Source: Streptomyces fumanus
GTDB lineage: Bacteria; Actinomycetota; Actinomycetes; Streptomycetales; Streptomycetaceae
DNA: 64,000 nt
NCBI RefSeq assembly: GCF_014655295.1
Contig: NZ_BNBI01000012.1
Span: 124,001 to 188,000, forward strand
Direction: 5' to 3'
The notes beneath the pieces are model-generated. The model ran no database searches, was not told the origin of the DNA, and saw only the letters and a list, made by a program, of their open reading frames with translations. How positions within the stretch are numbered: position 1 is the first letter of the stretch; the number at the start of each line of letters is the position of its first letter. This document shows positions 52,408 to 60,964 of the stretch, in pieces. The translations under genes and the position numbers were made by a program.

Positions 52408-53229
52408 ATGCGCGAGGCGAAGAGGCCCAAGAAGGTCGGTTCCTGGCAGGCGGTCGGTGCGCTGGTCGCCCACTACCGTCGGAAGCGGCGCCTGACGCAG
52501 GAGCAGTTCGCGGAGCTGGCGAACATGCACGTGGACACGGTGGGCTCGATCGAGCAGGGGAGACTCGCCCTCCAGCCGGACCGCGCCGAGCAGTTCGACG
52601 AGACCCTCCAGACGGGCGGGGCGCTGGCCGTCTTGATCGCCAACATGCCGGTGCGGGAGCGGATCGTGCAGTTCGCGCAGGGGTTGGTCGATCACGAGCA
52701 GGAGGCGGTGAGCATCCTCTCGTACCAGAGCCTTGTCATCCCTGGACTGCTACAGACGCGGGACTACTGCCGGGCCGTCTTCGACTACCGGTATCCGGCG
52801 CTGAGGAACGAAACGGCCGAGCAGTGGGTCGACGCCCGCATGGAACGCCAGTTGATCTGGCAACGGAAGCGTCCACCGGTAGGGCACTTCGTCCTGGAGG
52901 AAGGCATCCTGCACCGCGAGGTCGGTGGACCGGAGGTGATGCGGGAGCAGATCCGGCAGATCCTGGAGTACACCAAGCCGGTCAATATGAGCTTCCAGAT
53001 CATGCCCAGGGCCAGGACTCCCCACGCGTGCCTGGACGGCCCCATGGTGCTGCTGGAGACGCCGGAGCACGAGCGGTTGGTCTACCTGGAAGTCCAGCGC
53101 GCGAGCTTCCTCGTCGAAGATCCTGAGGACATCAGCGAATACCACCTGCAATATGGAATGCTGCGGTCACAGGCCCTCTCTCCCGACGAGAGCGCGCATC
53201 TCCTGAACGGACTGCTAGGAGAGTCATGA
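52408..53229 (+). CDS. WhiJ-like regulator: XRE helix-turn-helix plus DUF5753
   Basis: A 273-residue protein. The XRE domain is near residues 15-70 (HYRRKRRLTQEQFAELANMH, then VDTVGSIEQGR). The rest is DUF5753, with YQSLVIPGLLQTRDYCRAV, VVGHF-like strands and LVYLEVQRASFLVEDPED. Such proteins (WhiJ, Scr1 type) pair with small DUF397 proteins and affect development in Streptomyces. Its stop overlaps the DUF397 start by ATGA. GGGGAAAGGGA precedes the ATG. Confidence 0.92.
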   Translation: MREAKRPKKVGSWQAVGALVAHYRRKRRLTQEQFAELANMHVDTVGSIEQGRLALQPDRAEQFDETLQTGGALAVLIANMPVRERIVQFAQGLVDHEQEAVSILSYQSLVIPGLLQTRDYCRAVFDYRYPALRNETAEQWVDARMERQLIWQRKRPPVGHFVLEEGILHREVGGPEVMREQIRQILEYTKPVNMSFQIMPRARTPHACLDGPMVLLETPEHERLVYLEVQRASFLVEDPEDISEYHLQYGMLRSQALSPDESAHLLNGLLGES

Positions 53230-53522
53230 GCACCGCACTGACCTGGGTCAAGTCGAGCTACAGCGGCAGCCAGGGCGGTGACTGCCTCGAAGTCGCATAT
53301 ACGTGGCGCAAGTCGACGTACAGCAGTGACGAGGGCGGCAACTGCCTCGAAGTCGCTCACACGTGGTGCAAGTCGACGTACAGCAGCAGCGAGGGCGGCA
53401 ACTGCGTAGAAGTCGCCTCGCATCCCGCCGCCGTTCATGTGCGTGACTCGAAGAACCCGGACGGGCCGATCCTGACCGTCTCCCCCGCCGCCTGGGCCGG
53501 TTTCCTCGCCGCGAGGCCGTGA
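53226..53522 (+). CDS. DUF397 protein with a triplicated N-terminal unit
   Basis: A 98-residue protein. DUF397 proteins usually have one WxKSSYS...GGxCVEVA unit and then VxVRDSKxPxGPxL and a Trp-Phe end. Here the first unit occurs three times in tandem, each 20 residues (from Trp7, Trp27 and Trp47), and then a single normal C-terminal half. Each unit keeps its Cys, and unit 3 has an extra Cys. Translationally coupled to the DUF5753 gene. Frame is open throughout, so the expansion is not a sequencing break. Confidence 0.9.
   Translation: MSTALTWVKSSYSGSQGGDCLEVAYTWRKSTYSSDEGGNCLEVAHTWCKSTYSSSEGGNCVEVASHPAAVHVRDSKNPDGPILTVSPAAWAGFLAARP
53244..53423 (+). repeat. Three tandem 60-bp units in the DUF397 gene
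   Basis: Units at 53244-53303, 53304-53363 and 53364-53423. Units 2 and 3 share long identical runs such as CAAGTCGACGTACAGCAG and GAGGGCGGCAACTGC. Unit 1 is more diverged. Consistent with two successive in-frame duplications. Confidence 0.9.
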
Positions 53523-53526
53523 CGGG

Positions 53527-54873
53527 TCAGAATCCGCCGCCGAAGTCGTTCCCCCCGCCGCCCCCGCCGAAGTCCCCGCCGCCGAAGCCGCCGCCGAAGT
53601 CGCCGGGGTCGAAGTCCGCGCCGGAGACGTCGCCGCCCTCGAAGCCGCCGCCGAAGTCGCCGTACCCGGCTCCGTATCCGGCACCGTAGGCGGGGCCGGC
53701 CATCATGCTGCCGAGGACCGTGCCCATAAGCAGGCCGGGGAGGATGCCGCCGCCGAAGTAACCGCCCGCCCAGGGGCCGTAGGCCGGGCCCGCGTCCCAG
53801 TAGGGGCGGCGGCCGTAGTCGGTGTCGACCTCGCGGATCATGGGGCCGAGGCCGTCGTCCAGCCGGGCCCGGTCGGCGGCGCAGACCGGCACCTGGCGGG
53901 TGGCGCCGCCCGGTGGCGTCCAGGTCACGTCGGCGACCGAGGGGCCGTGCCGGGGGTCGAAGAAGCACGGCGGCCGGCGTTCGGGCAGCGGCTCGCCCGA
54001 GCGCCGGGCGGCGAGCCGGGCCAGCGAGAAGCGGCCGTCCTCCAGGGCCTGGGTGACGGCCCGCACGTCCTCGGGCCGCCGTGCCTCGGCCATGTAGGTC
54101 TTGGCCTGCTCGTAGGCGTCCAGCGCGTGCGTGTAGTCGGCGCGCATCGCGTCGTCGGCGCCCGGTTCGGCCGGGTGGAATTCGAGCCGGTCGAGTTCCT
54201 CGCCGAACGCGGTGATGTCCTCGTCCACCACCACCCGCAGCTTCTCCAGCGCGGCCCGCTGCTCCTCCTCGCGGCGCCGCCGGTTCCGCCGGGCCAGGGC
54301 GTACGCGCCGACCCCGCCGGCCGCCAGCACCGCGCCGGTGACGGCCAGGCCCGTGACGGGGACGTCGGTGCCGCCGCCGTCCCAACCGCTGGGCGCCGAG
54401 CCGCCGATGTTGCGCAGCGCGTCGTCCACGAAGTCGTTGAGCTGGGCCTTGGGGTCGCCGGTGCCCTGCACGGCGGTGACCAGGTTGGACACGCCCTGGG
54501 GGCTGAGCACGGTGTGGTCGGCCTTGGCGTCGAAGCGGTCGCCGAGCCGGATGCCGTACAGGCCGGTGACACCGGTCTCGGTGCGCAGGATCTTGAAGAT
54601 GTTCCGCGTCGGGTAGCCCTCGGGGAGCACCGCCACGAAGACGGGTTTGTCCGCGTCCTCGATCTTGTCGGCGAGTGCCTTCGCGTCCGCCTCGGACAGC
54701 AGGTCGGAGGCGGCCGGGTCGACGTAGACGGGGCTCTCCCGCAGGGCCTGGGCGACCTGGGACAGGTCGGTGTCCGCCCGGGCGCCGGGCGCGGCGGCCA
54801 GCAGCGCCGCCAGCGCGGCGACGACCGGCACGATCAGAAGACGTACGAACAGTCGCACGGGTGCGGCCCTCAT
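53527..54873 (-). CDS. Exported membrane protein with Gly/Phe/Asp-rich tail
   Basis: A 448-residue protein. A signal peptide (VRLFVRLLIVPVVAALAALL, ending near ARA) is followed by an extracytoplasmic domain (VYVDPAASDLLSEADAKALA onward). A membrane segment lies near residue 180 and is followed by an Arg-rich run, so the rest is cytoplasmic. The cytoplasmic part has a helical region, a Cys pair (PPCFFDPRHG, VCAADRARL) and a tail of GGGF/DFGGG repeats. The N-terminal domain is reminiscent of TPM-type domains but I cannot name it surely. ATG at 54873 gives the best signal peptide; ATG at 54897 is possible. Confidence 0.75.
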   Translation of the reverse strand: MRAAPVRLFVRLLIVPVVAALAALLAAAPGARADTDLSQVAQALRESPVYVDPAASDLLSEADAKALADKIEDADKPVFVAVLPEGYPTRNIFKILRTETGVTGLYGIRLGDRFDAKADHTVLSPQGVSNLVTAVQGTGDPKAQLNDFVDDALRNIGGSAPSGWDGGGTDVPVTGLAVTGAVLAAGGVGAYALARRNRRRREEEQRAALEKLRVVVDEDITAFGEELDRLEFHPAEPGADDAMRADYTHALDAYEQAKTYMAEARRPEDVRAVTQALEDGRFSLARLAARRSGEPLPERRPPCFFDPRHGPSVADVTWTPPGGATRQVPVCAADRARLDDGLGPMIREVDTDYGRRPYWDAGPAYGPWAGGYFGGGILPGLLMGTVLGSMMAGPAYGAGYGAGYGDFGGGFEGGDVSGADFDPGDFGGGFGGGDFGGGGGGNDFGGGF

Positions 54874-54979
54874 ACGTTCGAAAGTACCCAAACTCATACA
54901 GAAAGCACGTCGATCCCGGCGGCGGTTCCTGCCGCCGGGATCGGGCGCCGCCGGCCGGGCGCGCGGGAACCCGGTCAGG

Positions 54980-56584
54980 TCACTCGGCGGGGCTGACGCC
55001 GGCCCGCAGCAGGCCGTAGGTGTAGGCGTCCTCCAGGGCCTGCCAGGACGCGGCGATCACGTTCTCGGCGACGCCCACCGTCGACCACTCCCCCGAGCCG
55101 TCGGAGGTGGAGATCAGGACCCGGGTGGTGGAGCTGGTGCCGTGCTTGCCCTCCAGGATGCGGACCTTGTAGTCGACCAGGTCGAGCTGGGCGAGCTGCG
55201 GGTAGATCTGCTCCAGACCGACGCGCAGGGCCCGGTCGAGCGCGTTGACCGGGCCGTTGCCCTCGGCGGTGGCGACGATGCGCTCGCCCTTGGCCCAGAG
55301 CTTGACGGTGGCCTCGTTGGCGTGGGTGCCGTCGGGGCGGTCCTCCACGATGGCCCGCCAGGACTCCACGGTGAAGTAGGTCAGCGGGCCGCCCTCGGCC
55401 TCGGCGCGCAGCAGCAGTTCGAAGGAGGCGTCGGCGGCCTCGTAGGTGTAGCCCTTGAGCTCGCGTTCCTTGACCCGCTCCACCACCCGGCCGACCAGTT
55501 CGCGGTCGCCGCCGAGGTCGATGCCGAGTTCCTTGCCCTTCAGCTCGATGGAGGCGCGGCCGGCCATGTCGGAGACGAGCATCCGCATGGTGTTGCCAAC
55601 CCGCTCGGGGTCGATGTGCTGGTACAGGTCGGGGTCGACCTTGATCGCGGAGGCGTGCAGGCCGGCCTTGTGCGCGAAGGCGGAGACGCCGACGTAGGGC
55701 TGGTGGGTGGAGGGGGTGAGGTTGACGACCTCGGCGATGGCGTGCGAGATCCGGGTCATCTCGCTGAGCCGGCCGGCCGGCAGGACCGTCTTGCCGTACT
55801 TCAGTTCCAGGGCGGCGACGACCGGGAAGAGGTTGGCGTTGCCGACCCGCTCGCCGTAGCCGTTGGCCGTGCACTGCACGTGGGTGGCGCCCGCGTCGAC
55901 GGCGGCGAGGGTGTTGGCGACCGCGCAGCCGGTGTCGTCCTGGGCGTGGATGCCGAGCCGGGCGCCGGTGTCGGCGAGCACGGTGGCGACCACGGCCTGG
56001 ATCTGCGCGGGGAGCATGCCGCCGTTGGTGTCGCACAGCACGACCACGTCGGCGCCGGCCTCGGCGGCGGCGCGGACGACCGCCTTGGCGTACTCGGGGT
56101 TGGCGCGGTAGCCGTCGAAGAAGTGCTCGCAGTCGACGAACACCCGGCGGCCCTCGGCGCGCAGGTGGGAGACGGTGTCGCGGACCATCTCCAGGTTCTC
56201 GTCGAGGGTGGTGCGCAGGGCCAGCTCGACGTGCCGGTCGTGCGACTTGGCGACCAGCGTGATCACCTCGGCGCCGGAGTCGAGCAGTGCTCTGACCTGC
56301 GGGTCCTCGGCGGCCTTGGCGCCGGCGCGGCGGGTGGCGCCGAACGCGACCAGCCGGGCGTGCTTGAAGTCGATCTCTTCCCGGGCGCGGGCGAAGAACT
56401 CGGTGTCCCTCGGGTTGGCGCCGGGCCAGCCGCCCTCGATGAAGCCCACGCCGAAGTCGTCCAGGTGCCGGGCGATGGCCAGCTTGTCCGCGACGGTGAG
56501 GTTGATGCCCTCGCGCTGCGCGCCGTCGCGCAGGGTGGTGTCGAAGACGTGGAAGGAATCGTCGAGCTCGCTGGGTGCGGTCAT
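54980..56584 (-). CDS. cimA: Citramalate synthase
   Basis: A 534-residue HMGL-like enzyme that condenses pyruvate and acetyl-CoA to (R)-citramalate, opening a threonine-independent route to isoleucine. DTTLRDGAQREGINLTV holds the metal-binding Asp, CDTNGGMLPAQIQAV and GIHAQDDTGCAVAN follow, and HKAGLHASAI is the HxH ligand region. The C-terminal part (residues ~400-534) is the LeuA-type allosteric domain, probably sensing isoleucine. Citramalate rather than isopropylmalate synthase is inferred from the CimA-type N-terminus. ATG 56584, or TTG three codons upstream. Confidence 0.9.
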   Translation of the reverse strand: MTAPSELDDSFHVFDTTLRDGAQREGINLTVADKLAIARHLDDFGVGFIEGGWPGANPRDTEFFARAREEIDFKHARLVAFGATRRAGAKAAEDPQVRALLDSGAEVITLVAKSHDRHVELALRTTLDENLEMVRDTVSHLRAEGRRVFVDCEHFFDGYRANPEYAKAVVRAAAEAGADVVVLCDTNGGMLPAQIQAVVATVLADTGARLGIHAQDDTGCAVANTLAAVDAGATHVQCTANGYGERVGNANLFPVVAALELKYGKTVLPAGRLSEMTRISHAIAEVVNLTPSTHQPYVGVSAFAHKAGLHASAIKVDPDLYQHIDPERVGNTMRMLVSDMAGRASIELKGKELGIDLGGDRELVGRVVERVKERELKGYTYEAADASFELLLRAEAEGGPLTYFTVESWRAIVEDRPDGTHANEATVKLWAKGERIVATAEGNGPVNALDRALRVGLEQIYPQLAQLDLVDYKVRILEGKHGTSSTTRVLISTSDGSGEWSTVGVAENVIAASWQALEDAYTYGLLRAGVSPAE

Positions 56585-56693
56585 GATCTTCAAGGCTCCT
56601 GTATGGGATCTCGGTCTACCGGAATGACCGGCTCCACCGTCCTTCTATGATCCCGCGCGCTCCGTCCCCGGCGTGTGGTGGGCCGGGAAAACG

Positions 56694-56719
56694 AAAAAAC
56701 CCCTCGCGGGTGCGAGAGG
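56694..56719 (-). terminator. U-tract terminator in the cimA leader (possible attenuator)
   Basis: Read on the minus strand, CCTCTCGC-ACCC-GCGAGGGG folds into an 8-bp stem (one U-G pair) followed directly by six Ts. It lies 110 nt before the cimA start and 150 nt after tetR. It may end the upstream operon or attenuate cimA. Confidence 0.8.
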
Positions 56720-56774
56720 TCTGCGCGCGGGTCGAGGACGACGGTGTCCGCCCGTACCTGGTCGTACGTGGCGG

Positions 56775-56810
56775 TCACTGCGGACCGGCGCGCCTGCTGC
56801 CAATAATCAT
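56775..56810 (-). CDS. Candidate cimA leader peptide with tandem Ile codons
   Basis: An 11-codon frame, MIIGSRRAGPQ, 55 nt before the U-tract terminator and on the same strand as cimA. The two Ile codons are both ATT, a rare codon in this GC-rich genome, placed right after the start, as in leader peptides of amino-acid attenuators. No clear ribosome binding site or promoter is seen. Speculative but specific. Confidence 0.35.
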   Translation of the reverse strand: MIIGSRRAGPQ

Positions 56811-56868
56811 GGCGAACGAGAGCACGTCGGCAGTCAACCACAGTTACCCGTGGTGTCCAGCGCCCGTC

Positions 56869-57480
56869 TCACGATGCGGTCGGCCGTGGGGTCAGGTGTT
56901 CGTCCAGGAACTCCCGTACGTGGGTAAGGACGCGCCGCCGGTCGGTGCCGCGCAGGCCGATCGCCACATGGATGGCGAAGCCGTCGAGGAGGGCGCGCAG
57001 CCGGGTGGCGAACCGGTCGGGGTCGACGGCGCGGAACTCCCCGCGCGAGACGCCCTCGGCCAGCAGCGCGGTCAGGTCGCGGTGCCAGGCGCCCTCGATG
57101 GCGGCCTGCCGGTCGCGGGCGTCGTCGGGGGCGTTCTGCGACCGGTTCCACACCTCCAGCCAGAGCGTCCAGTGCGGGTCGCGGTGGCCGTCGGGCACGT
57201 ACAGCTCCACGTACGCGTCCAGGCGGTCGCGGGCGCTGCCGGGCCGGGTGAGGAGCCGGCCGCGCTCGGCGCCGAGCCGGCCCTCGCTCCACTCCAGGGT
57301 CTGCAGCAGCAGTTCGTCCTTGGTACGGAAGTAGTACAGGAGGTGGCCGCTGCTCATGCCGACCTCGCGGCCGAGCGCGGCCATGGTGAGCCGCTCCAGG
57401 CCGCGTTCGGCGATCATCGCCATGGCGGCCGCGAGGAGGTCCTCCCGCGGCGGCGCCGGTCTGCGCCCACCACCGGCCAT
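56869..57480 (-). CDS. TetR-family regulator, last gene of the urease-like operon
   Basis: A 203-residue TetR protein with helix-turn-helix LAAAMAMIAERGLERLTMAA, then LGREVGMSSGHLLYYFRTKD. The ligand domain is rich in Trp and Leu (HWTLWLEVWNRSQ) and resembles BetI-type C-terminal domains. It lies 18 nt after agmatine deiminase, with GGGGAG before the ATG. It most likely controls the operon through the two palindromes before ureAB. Confidence 0.9.
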   Translation of the reverse strand: MAGGGRRPAPPREDLLAAAMAMIAERGLERLTMAALGREVGMSSGHLLYYFRTKDELLLQTLEWSEGRLGAERGRLLTRPGSARDRLDAYVELYVPDGHRDPHWTLWLEVWNRSQNAPDDARDRQAAIEGAWHRDLTALLAEGVSRGEFRAVDPDRFATRLRALLDGFAIHVAIGLRGTDRRRVLTHVREFLDEHLTPRPTAS

Positions 57481-57498
57481 CGCTGCTCTCCCCGGGTC

Positions 57499-58533
57499 CT
57501 AGATCTTCGGCTGCTGCTGCGTGATGCAGTGGATGCCGCCGCCGCCCGCGAAGATCGTACGCGCGTCGACCAGGGTGACCGCGCGCCCCGGGTACAGACG
57601 GCGGAAGACGCCGGCCGCGAGGTCGTCGCGGGGGTCGTCGAAGGCGCACAGGACGACGCCGCCGTTGCAGACGTAGTGGTTGATGTAGGAGTAGTCGGCC
57701 CAGTGCCCGTCGGCCTCCAGGACGGTGGGCGCGGCGACCTCGACCACCTCCAGGCGGCGGCCCCGGGCGTCGGTGGCGGACTTCAGGATGCCGATGGCCT
57801 CCCGGGTGACCTCGTGGTCGGGGTGGGCCGGGTCGGGCTGGTGGTGGGCGACGACCACGCCGGGGCCGGCGAAGGCGGCGACGATGTCGACGTGGCCGAG
57901 GGTGCCGTACCCGTGCGGCGGGTAGTCGGCGGTCAGGCCGCGCGGCAGCCAGATCGCCTTGCGGGTGCCGAGGTGGGCGTGGATCTCGGCCTCGACCTGT
58001 TCCCTGGTCCAGCCGGGGTTGCGTTCGGGGCCGAGTTGCACGGTCTCGGTGAGCAGCACGGTGCCCTCGCCGTCGACGTGGATGCCGCCGCCCTCGTTGA
58101 CCAGCTCCGAGGCGTACGTACGGACCCCGGCCAGGCCGGCGACCTCGCGGGCGATCTTCGCGTCGTGCTCCCAGCGGGCCCACTCCTGCGCGCCCCAGCC
58201 GTTGAACGTCCAGTCCACGGCGGCCAGTCGGGTGCCGTCGGTCAGGAAGGTCGGGCCGATGTCCCTCATCCAGGCGTCGTCCAGCTCCCGCTCGACGGTG
58301 TCGATGCCGTCGCCGAGCAGCTCCCGCGCCCCGGCGGACTGGCCCGGCCCGCACACCACCGTCACCGGTTCGAAGCGGCGCACCGCGCGGGCCACGGAGG
58401 CCCAGGCGCGGCGGGCGGCGGCCAGCTCGCCGGGGTCGTCGAAGGTGGGGTTGGGGCCGGGCCAGGCCATCCAGGTGCGCTCGTGCGGGGCCCACTCGGG
58501 GGGCATGCGGAAGCCGTCGGCGGCGGGGGTCAT
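57499..58533 (-). CDS. aguA: Agmatine deiminase
   Basis: A 344-residue guanidino-modifying enzyme (porphyromonas-type PAD fold) that converts agmatine to N-carbamoylputrescine and ammonia. DDAWMRDIGPTFLTD and ELVNEGGGIHVDGEGTVLL carry substrate-binding Asp/Glu/His; GGGGIHCITQQQP has the catalytic Cys near residue 337. Full length. It starts 12 nt after ureC. The usual next enzyme, N-carbamoylputrescine amidase (AguB), is absent from the operon. Confidence 0.93.
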   Translation of the reverse strand: MTPAADGFRMPPEWAPHERTWMAWPGPNPTFDDPGELAAARRAWASVARAVRRFEPVTVVCGPGQSAGARELLGDGIDTVERELDDAWMRDIGPTFLTDGTRLAAVDWTFNGWGAQEWARWEHDAKIAREVAGLAGVRTYASELVNEGGGIHVDGEGTVLLTETVQLGPERNPGWTREQVEAEIHAHLGTRKAIWLPRGLTADYPPHGYGTLGHVDIVAAFAGPGVVVAHHQPDPAHPDHEVTREAIGILKSATDARGRRLEVVEVAAPTVLEADGHWADYSYINHYVCNGGVVLCAFDDPRDDLAAGVFRRLYPGRAVTLVDARTIFAGGGGIHCITQQQPKI

Positions 58534-58544
58534 GGCGGGCACCT

Positions 58545-60254
58545 TCACAGGAAGTAGAGACGGTTGAGGGAGACGGACTCGGCCGGTCCGGAGCGGACCG
58601 GTGCGCCGTCCAGGGTGACCAGCCCGGTCCGCTGGTCCACGTCGACCTGGCCGGTACGGGTGTTGCGCAGCAGGTCGGCCGGGCCGATGCCCCGGGTGCC
58701 GCGCACCGCGACCCGGCGCCGGCGGGTCGGCATCCGGTCCCGGCCCTGGTCGAGGGCGGCGCGGGCGACGAAGGCCACCGATATCTCGGCCGGGGTCGCG
58801 CCGTGGGCGCCGAACTGGGGGCCCAGCACGAGGGGCTCGCAGGTGTCGGTGGCCGCGTTGGGGTCGCCGGTCACGCCGTACGCGGGGAAGCCGGACTTCA
58901 GGACGAGCTGCGGTTTGGCGCCGAAGTACTCCGGCCGCCACAGCACGATGTCGGCGAGCTTGCCGACCTCGATCGAGCCGACCTCGTGGGCCAGGCCGTG
59001 GGCGATGGCCGGGTTGATGGTGAGCTTGGCGATGTAGCGCAGGACCCGCTCGTTGTCGTGGTCCTCGGGGGCGCCGAACTGGGCCTTCATCTTCCCGGCC
59101 ATCGCGAAGGTGCGCCGCACGGTCTCGCCGGCCCGGCCCATGCCCTGCGCGTCGGAGGAGGTGATGCCGATCGCGCCCAGGTCGTGCAGCACGTCCTCGG
59201 CGCCCATGGTGGAGGCGCGGATGCGGTCGCGGGCCATGGCGACGTCGCCCGGCAGGTCGGTCTTCAGGTCGTGGACCGAGACGATCATGCCGTAGTGCTC
59301 GGCGACGGCGTCCCGGCCGAACGGCAGGGTGGGGTTGGTGGAGGAGCCGATGACGTTCGGGACGCCGGCCATCTTCAGCACGTTCGGGACGTGTCCGCCG
59401 CCGCAGCCCTCGATGTGGAAGGCGTGGATGGTGCGGCCCTCCAGCACCCGCAGGGTGTCCTCCACCGACAGGCACTCGTTGAGGCCGTCGCTGTGCAGGG
59501 CGACCTGCACGTCGTGCTCCTCGGCGACCCGCAGGGCGGTGTCCAGGGCGCGGGTGTGGGCGCCCATGTCCTCGTGCACCTTGAACCCGCAGGCGCCGCC
59601 CTCGGCCAGCGCCTCGACCAGCGGCGCCGGGTGGGAGGACGAGCCCCGGCCGAGGAAGCCGATGTTGACCGGCCAGGCGTCGAACGCGTCGAAGGCGTGC
59701 CTCAGCGCCCAGGGCGAGTTGACCCCGACGCCCCACACCGGGCCGAACTCCTGCCCGATGACGGTCGTGACGCCGGAGGCGAGGGACGCCTCCATGATCC
59801 GCGGGGAGAGCAGGTGGACGTGGGTGTCGACGGCCCCGGCGGTGGCGATCAGGCCCTCGCCGGAGACGATGGACGTGCCGGTGCCGACCACCACGTCGAC
59901 GCCGTCCAGGGTGTCGGGGTTGCCGGCCCGGCCGATGGCGTGGATGCGGCCCTCGCGGATGCCGATGGACACCTTGCGCACGCCGAGCACCGCGTCGATC
60001 ACGACCACGTTGCTGATCACCACGTCGCAGGTGTCGCGGACGGCGGCGGCCTTCAGATGCAGTCCGTCCCGGGCGGTCTTGCCGAACCCGGCCAGGAACT
60101 CGTCCCCGTACCGCTGCGCGTCCGACTCCACCTGGATCACCAGCCCCGAGTCGCCGAGCCGCAGCCGGTCGCCGGCCCGGGGGCCGTGGGTGGCGGCGTA
60201 CTCGTGCGGGGTCAGGTGCCGGGGTGCGGCCGGGTGTCCGCCGGGCCGGCTCAT
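58545..60254 (-). CDS. ureC: Urease alpha-subunit-like protein, divergent flap
   Basis: A 569-residue nickel amidohydrolase. The metal site is intact: DTHVHLLSP (His145, His147), GFKVHEDMG (Lys225 to be carbamylated, His227), VALHSDGLNE (His254), GGGHVPN (His288) and SSDAQGMGR (Asp368). The flap normally reads VCHHLD with the catalytic-region Cys; here it reads SVHDLK, so Cys is Val327, the next His is kept as His328, and His-Leu-Asp is altered. No ureE, F, G or D is nearby. It overlaps ureAB by ATGA. It may be a urease or may act on a substituted urea. Confidence 0.88.
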   Translation of the reverse strand: MSRPGGHPAAPRHLTPHEYAATHGPRAGDRLRLGDSGLVIQVESDAQRYGDEFLAGFGKTARDGLHLKAAAVRDTCDVVISNVVVIDAVLGVRKVSIGIREGRIHAIGRAGNPDTLDGVDVVVGTGTSIVSGEGLIATAGAVDTHVHLLSPRIMEASLASGVTTVIGQEFGPVWGVGVNSPWALRHAFDAFDAWPVNIGFLGRGSSSHPAPLVEALAEGGACGFKVHEDMGAHTRALDTALRVAEEHDVQVALHSDGLNECLSVEDTLRVLEGRTIHAFHIEGCGGGHVPNVLKMAGVPNVIGSSTNPTLPFGRDAVAEHYGMIVSVHDLKTDLPGDVAMARDRIRASTMGAEDVLHDLGAIGITSSDAQGMGRAGETVRRTFAMAGKMKAQFGAPEDHDNERVLRYIAKLTINPAIAHGLAHEVGSIEVGKLADIVLWRPEYFGAKPQLVLKSGFPAYGVTGDPNAATDTCEPLVLGPQFGAHGATPAEISVAFVARAALDQGRDRMPTRRRRVAVRGTRGIGPADLLRNTRTGQVDVDQRTGLVTLDGAPVRSGPAESVSLNRLYFL

Positions 60255-60946
60255 CGCCGCTCCTCCGGCACGCTCGCGCCGAGGTAGCCGCAGGCGGCGG
60301 CCCGCCGCAGCGCCTCCGCCCGGGCGCCCGGCGCGTCCAGCGGCCCGTCGACCAGACCGGCGAAGCCGATCACGACCCGCTCGCCCCCGATCGGCACCAG
60401 TCCGACCTCCAGGCTCTCCCCCGGCCCGAACCGCACGGACGACCCCGCCGGCACCGCCAGCCGCATCCCGTAGGCCCGCTCGCGGTCGAAGTCCAGGCGC
60501 GGGTTGGCCTCGAAGAAGTGGAAGTGGGAGGTGACCGAGACCGGCACGGACGCGGTGTTGGTGACCGGCAGTTGCACCGCCGCCGCGGGCTCCGGGTGGG
60601 CCGGACCGGGCAGCAGCGCCCCCGGCGCGTCCGGGCCCAGTCCGCCGCCGATCGGGTCGGTGACGATCGCGAGCCGCGAGCCGTCGTCGAAGACCGCCTC
60701 CACGTGCACCTCGGTGACCACGTCCGCCACCCCGGGCAGCACGTCGTCGGGACCGAGCACCGACCGGGCGCGGTCCACCGCCTCGGCGAGCCGGGCGCCG
60801 TCGCGGGCCGCCTCGCAGACCGTGTCGGCGATCAGCGCGGTCGCCTCCGGCACATTGAGCCGGACACCGCGCGCCCGGCGGGCTCGGGCGAGTTCGGCGG
60901 CCGAGAACAGCAGCAGCCGGTCGCGTTCCGTGGGGGTCAGACGCAC
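60251..60946 (-). CDS. ureAB: Fused urease gamma-beta subunit
   Basis: A 231-residue fusion. Residues 1-100 are UreA (RLTPTERDRLLLFSAAELA, then RARGVRLNVPEATALI). Residues about 120-231 are UreB (TSHFHFFEANPRLDFDRERA, YGMRLAVPAGSSVRFGPGE). Such fusions are common in Streptomyces. GTG start with a perfect AAGGAGGT ribosome binding site 8 nt before. First gene of ureAB-ureC-agmatine deiminase-tetR. Confidence 0.92.
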   Translation of the reverse strand: MRLTPTERDRLLLFSAAELARARRARGVRLNVPEATALIADTVCEAARDGARLAEAVDRARSVLGPDDVLPGVADVVTEVHVEAVFDDGSRLAIVTDPIGGGLGPDAPGALLPGPAHPEPAAAVQLPVTNTASVPVSVTSHFHFFEANPRLDFDRERAYGMRLAVPAGSSVRFGPGESLEVGLVPIGGERVVIGFAGLVDGPLDAPGARAEALRRAAACGYLGASVPEERR

Positions 60947-60964
60947 GACGGGACACCTCCTTGG

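Noticed and set aside
56806..56837. TTGACT and CATGAT as a cimA promoter
   Set aside because: Spacing is 20 bp, and the -10 would overlap the candidate leader peptide start. Too weak to list.
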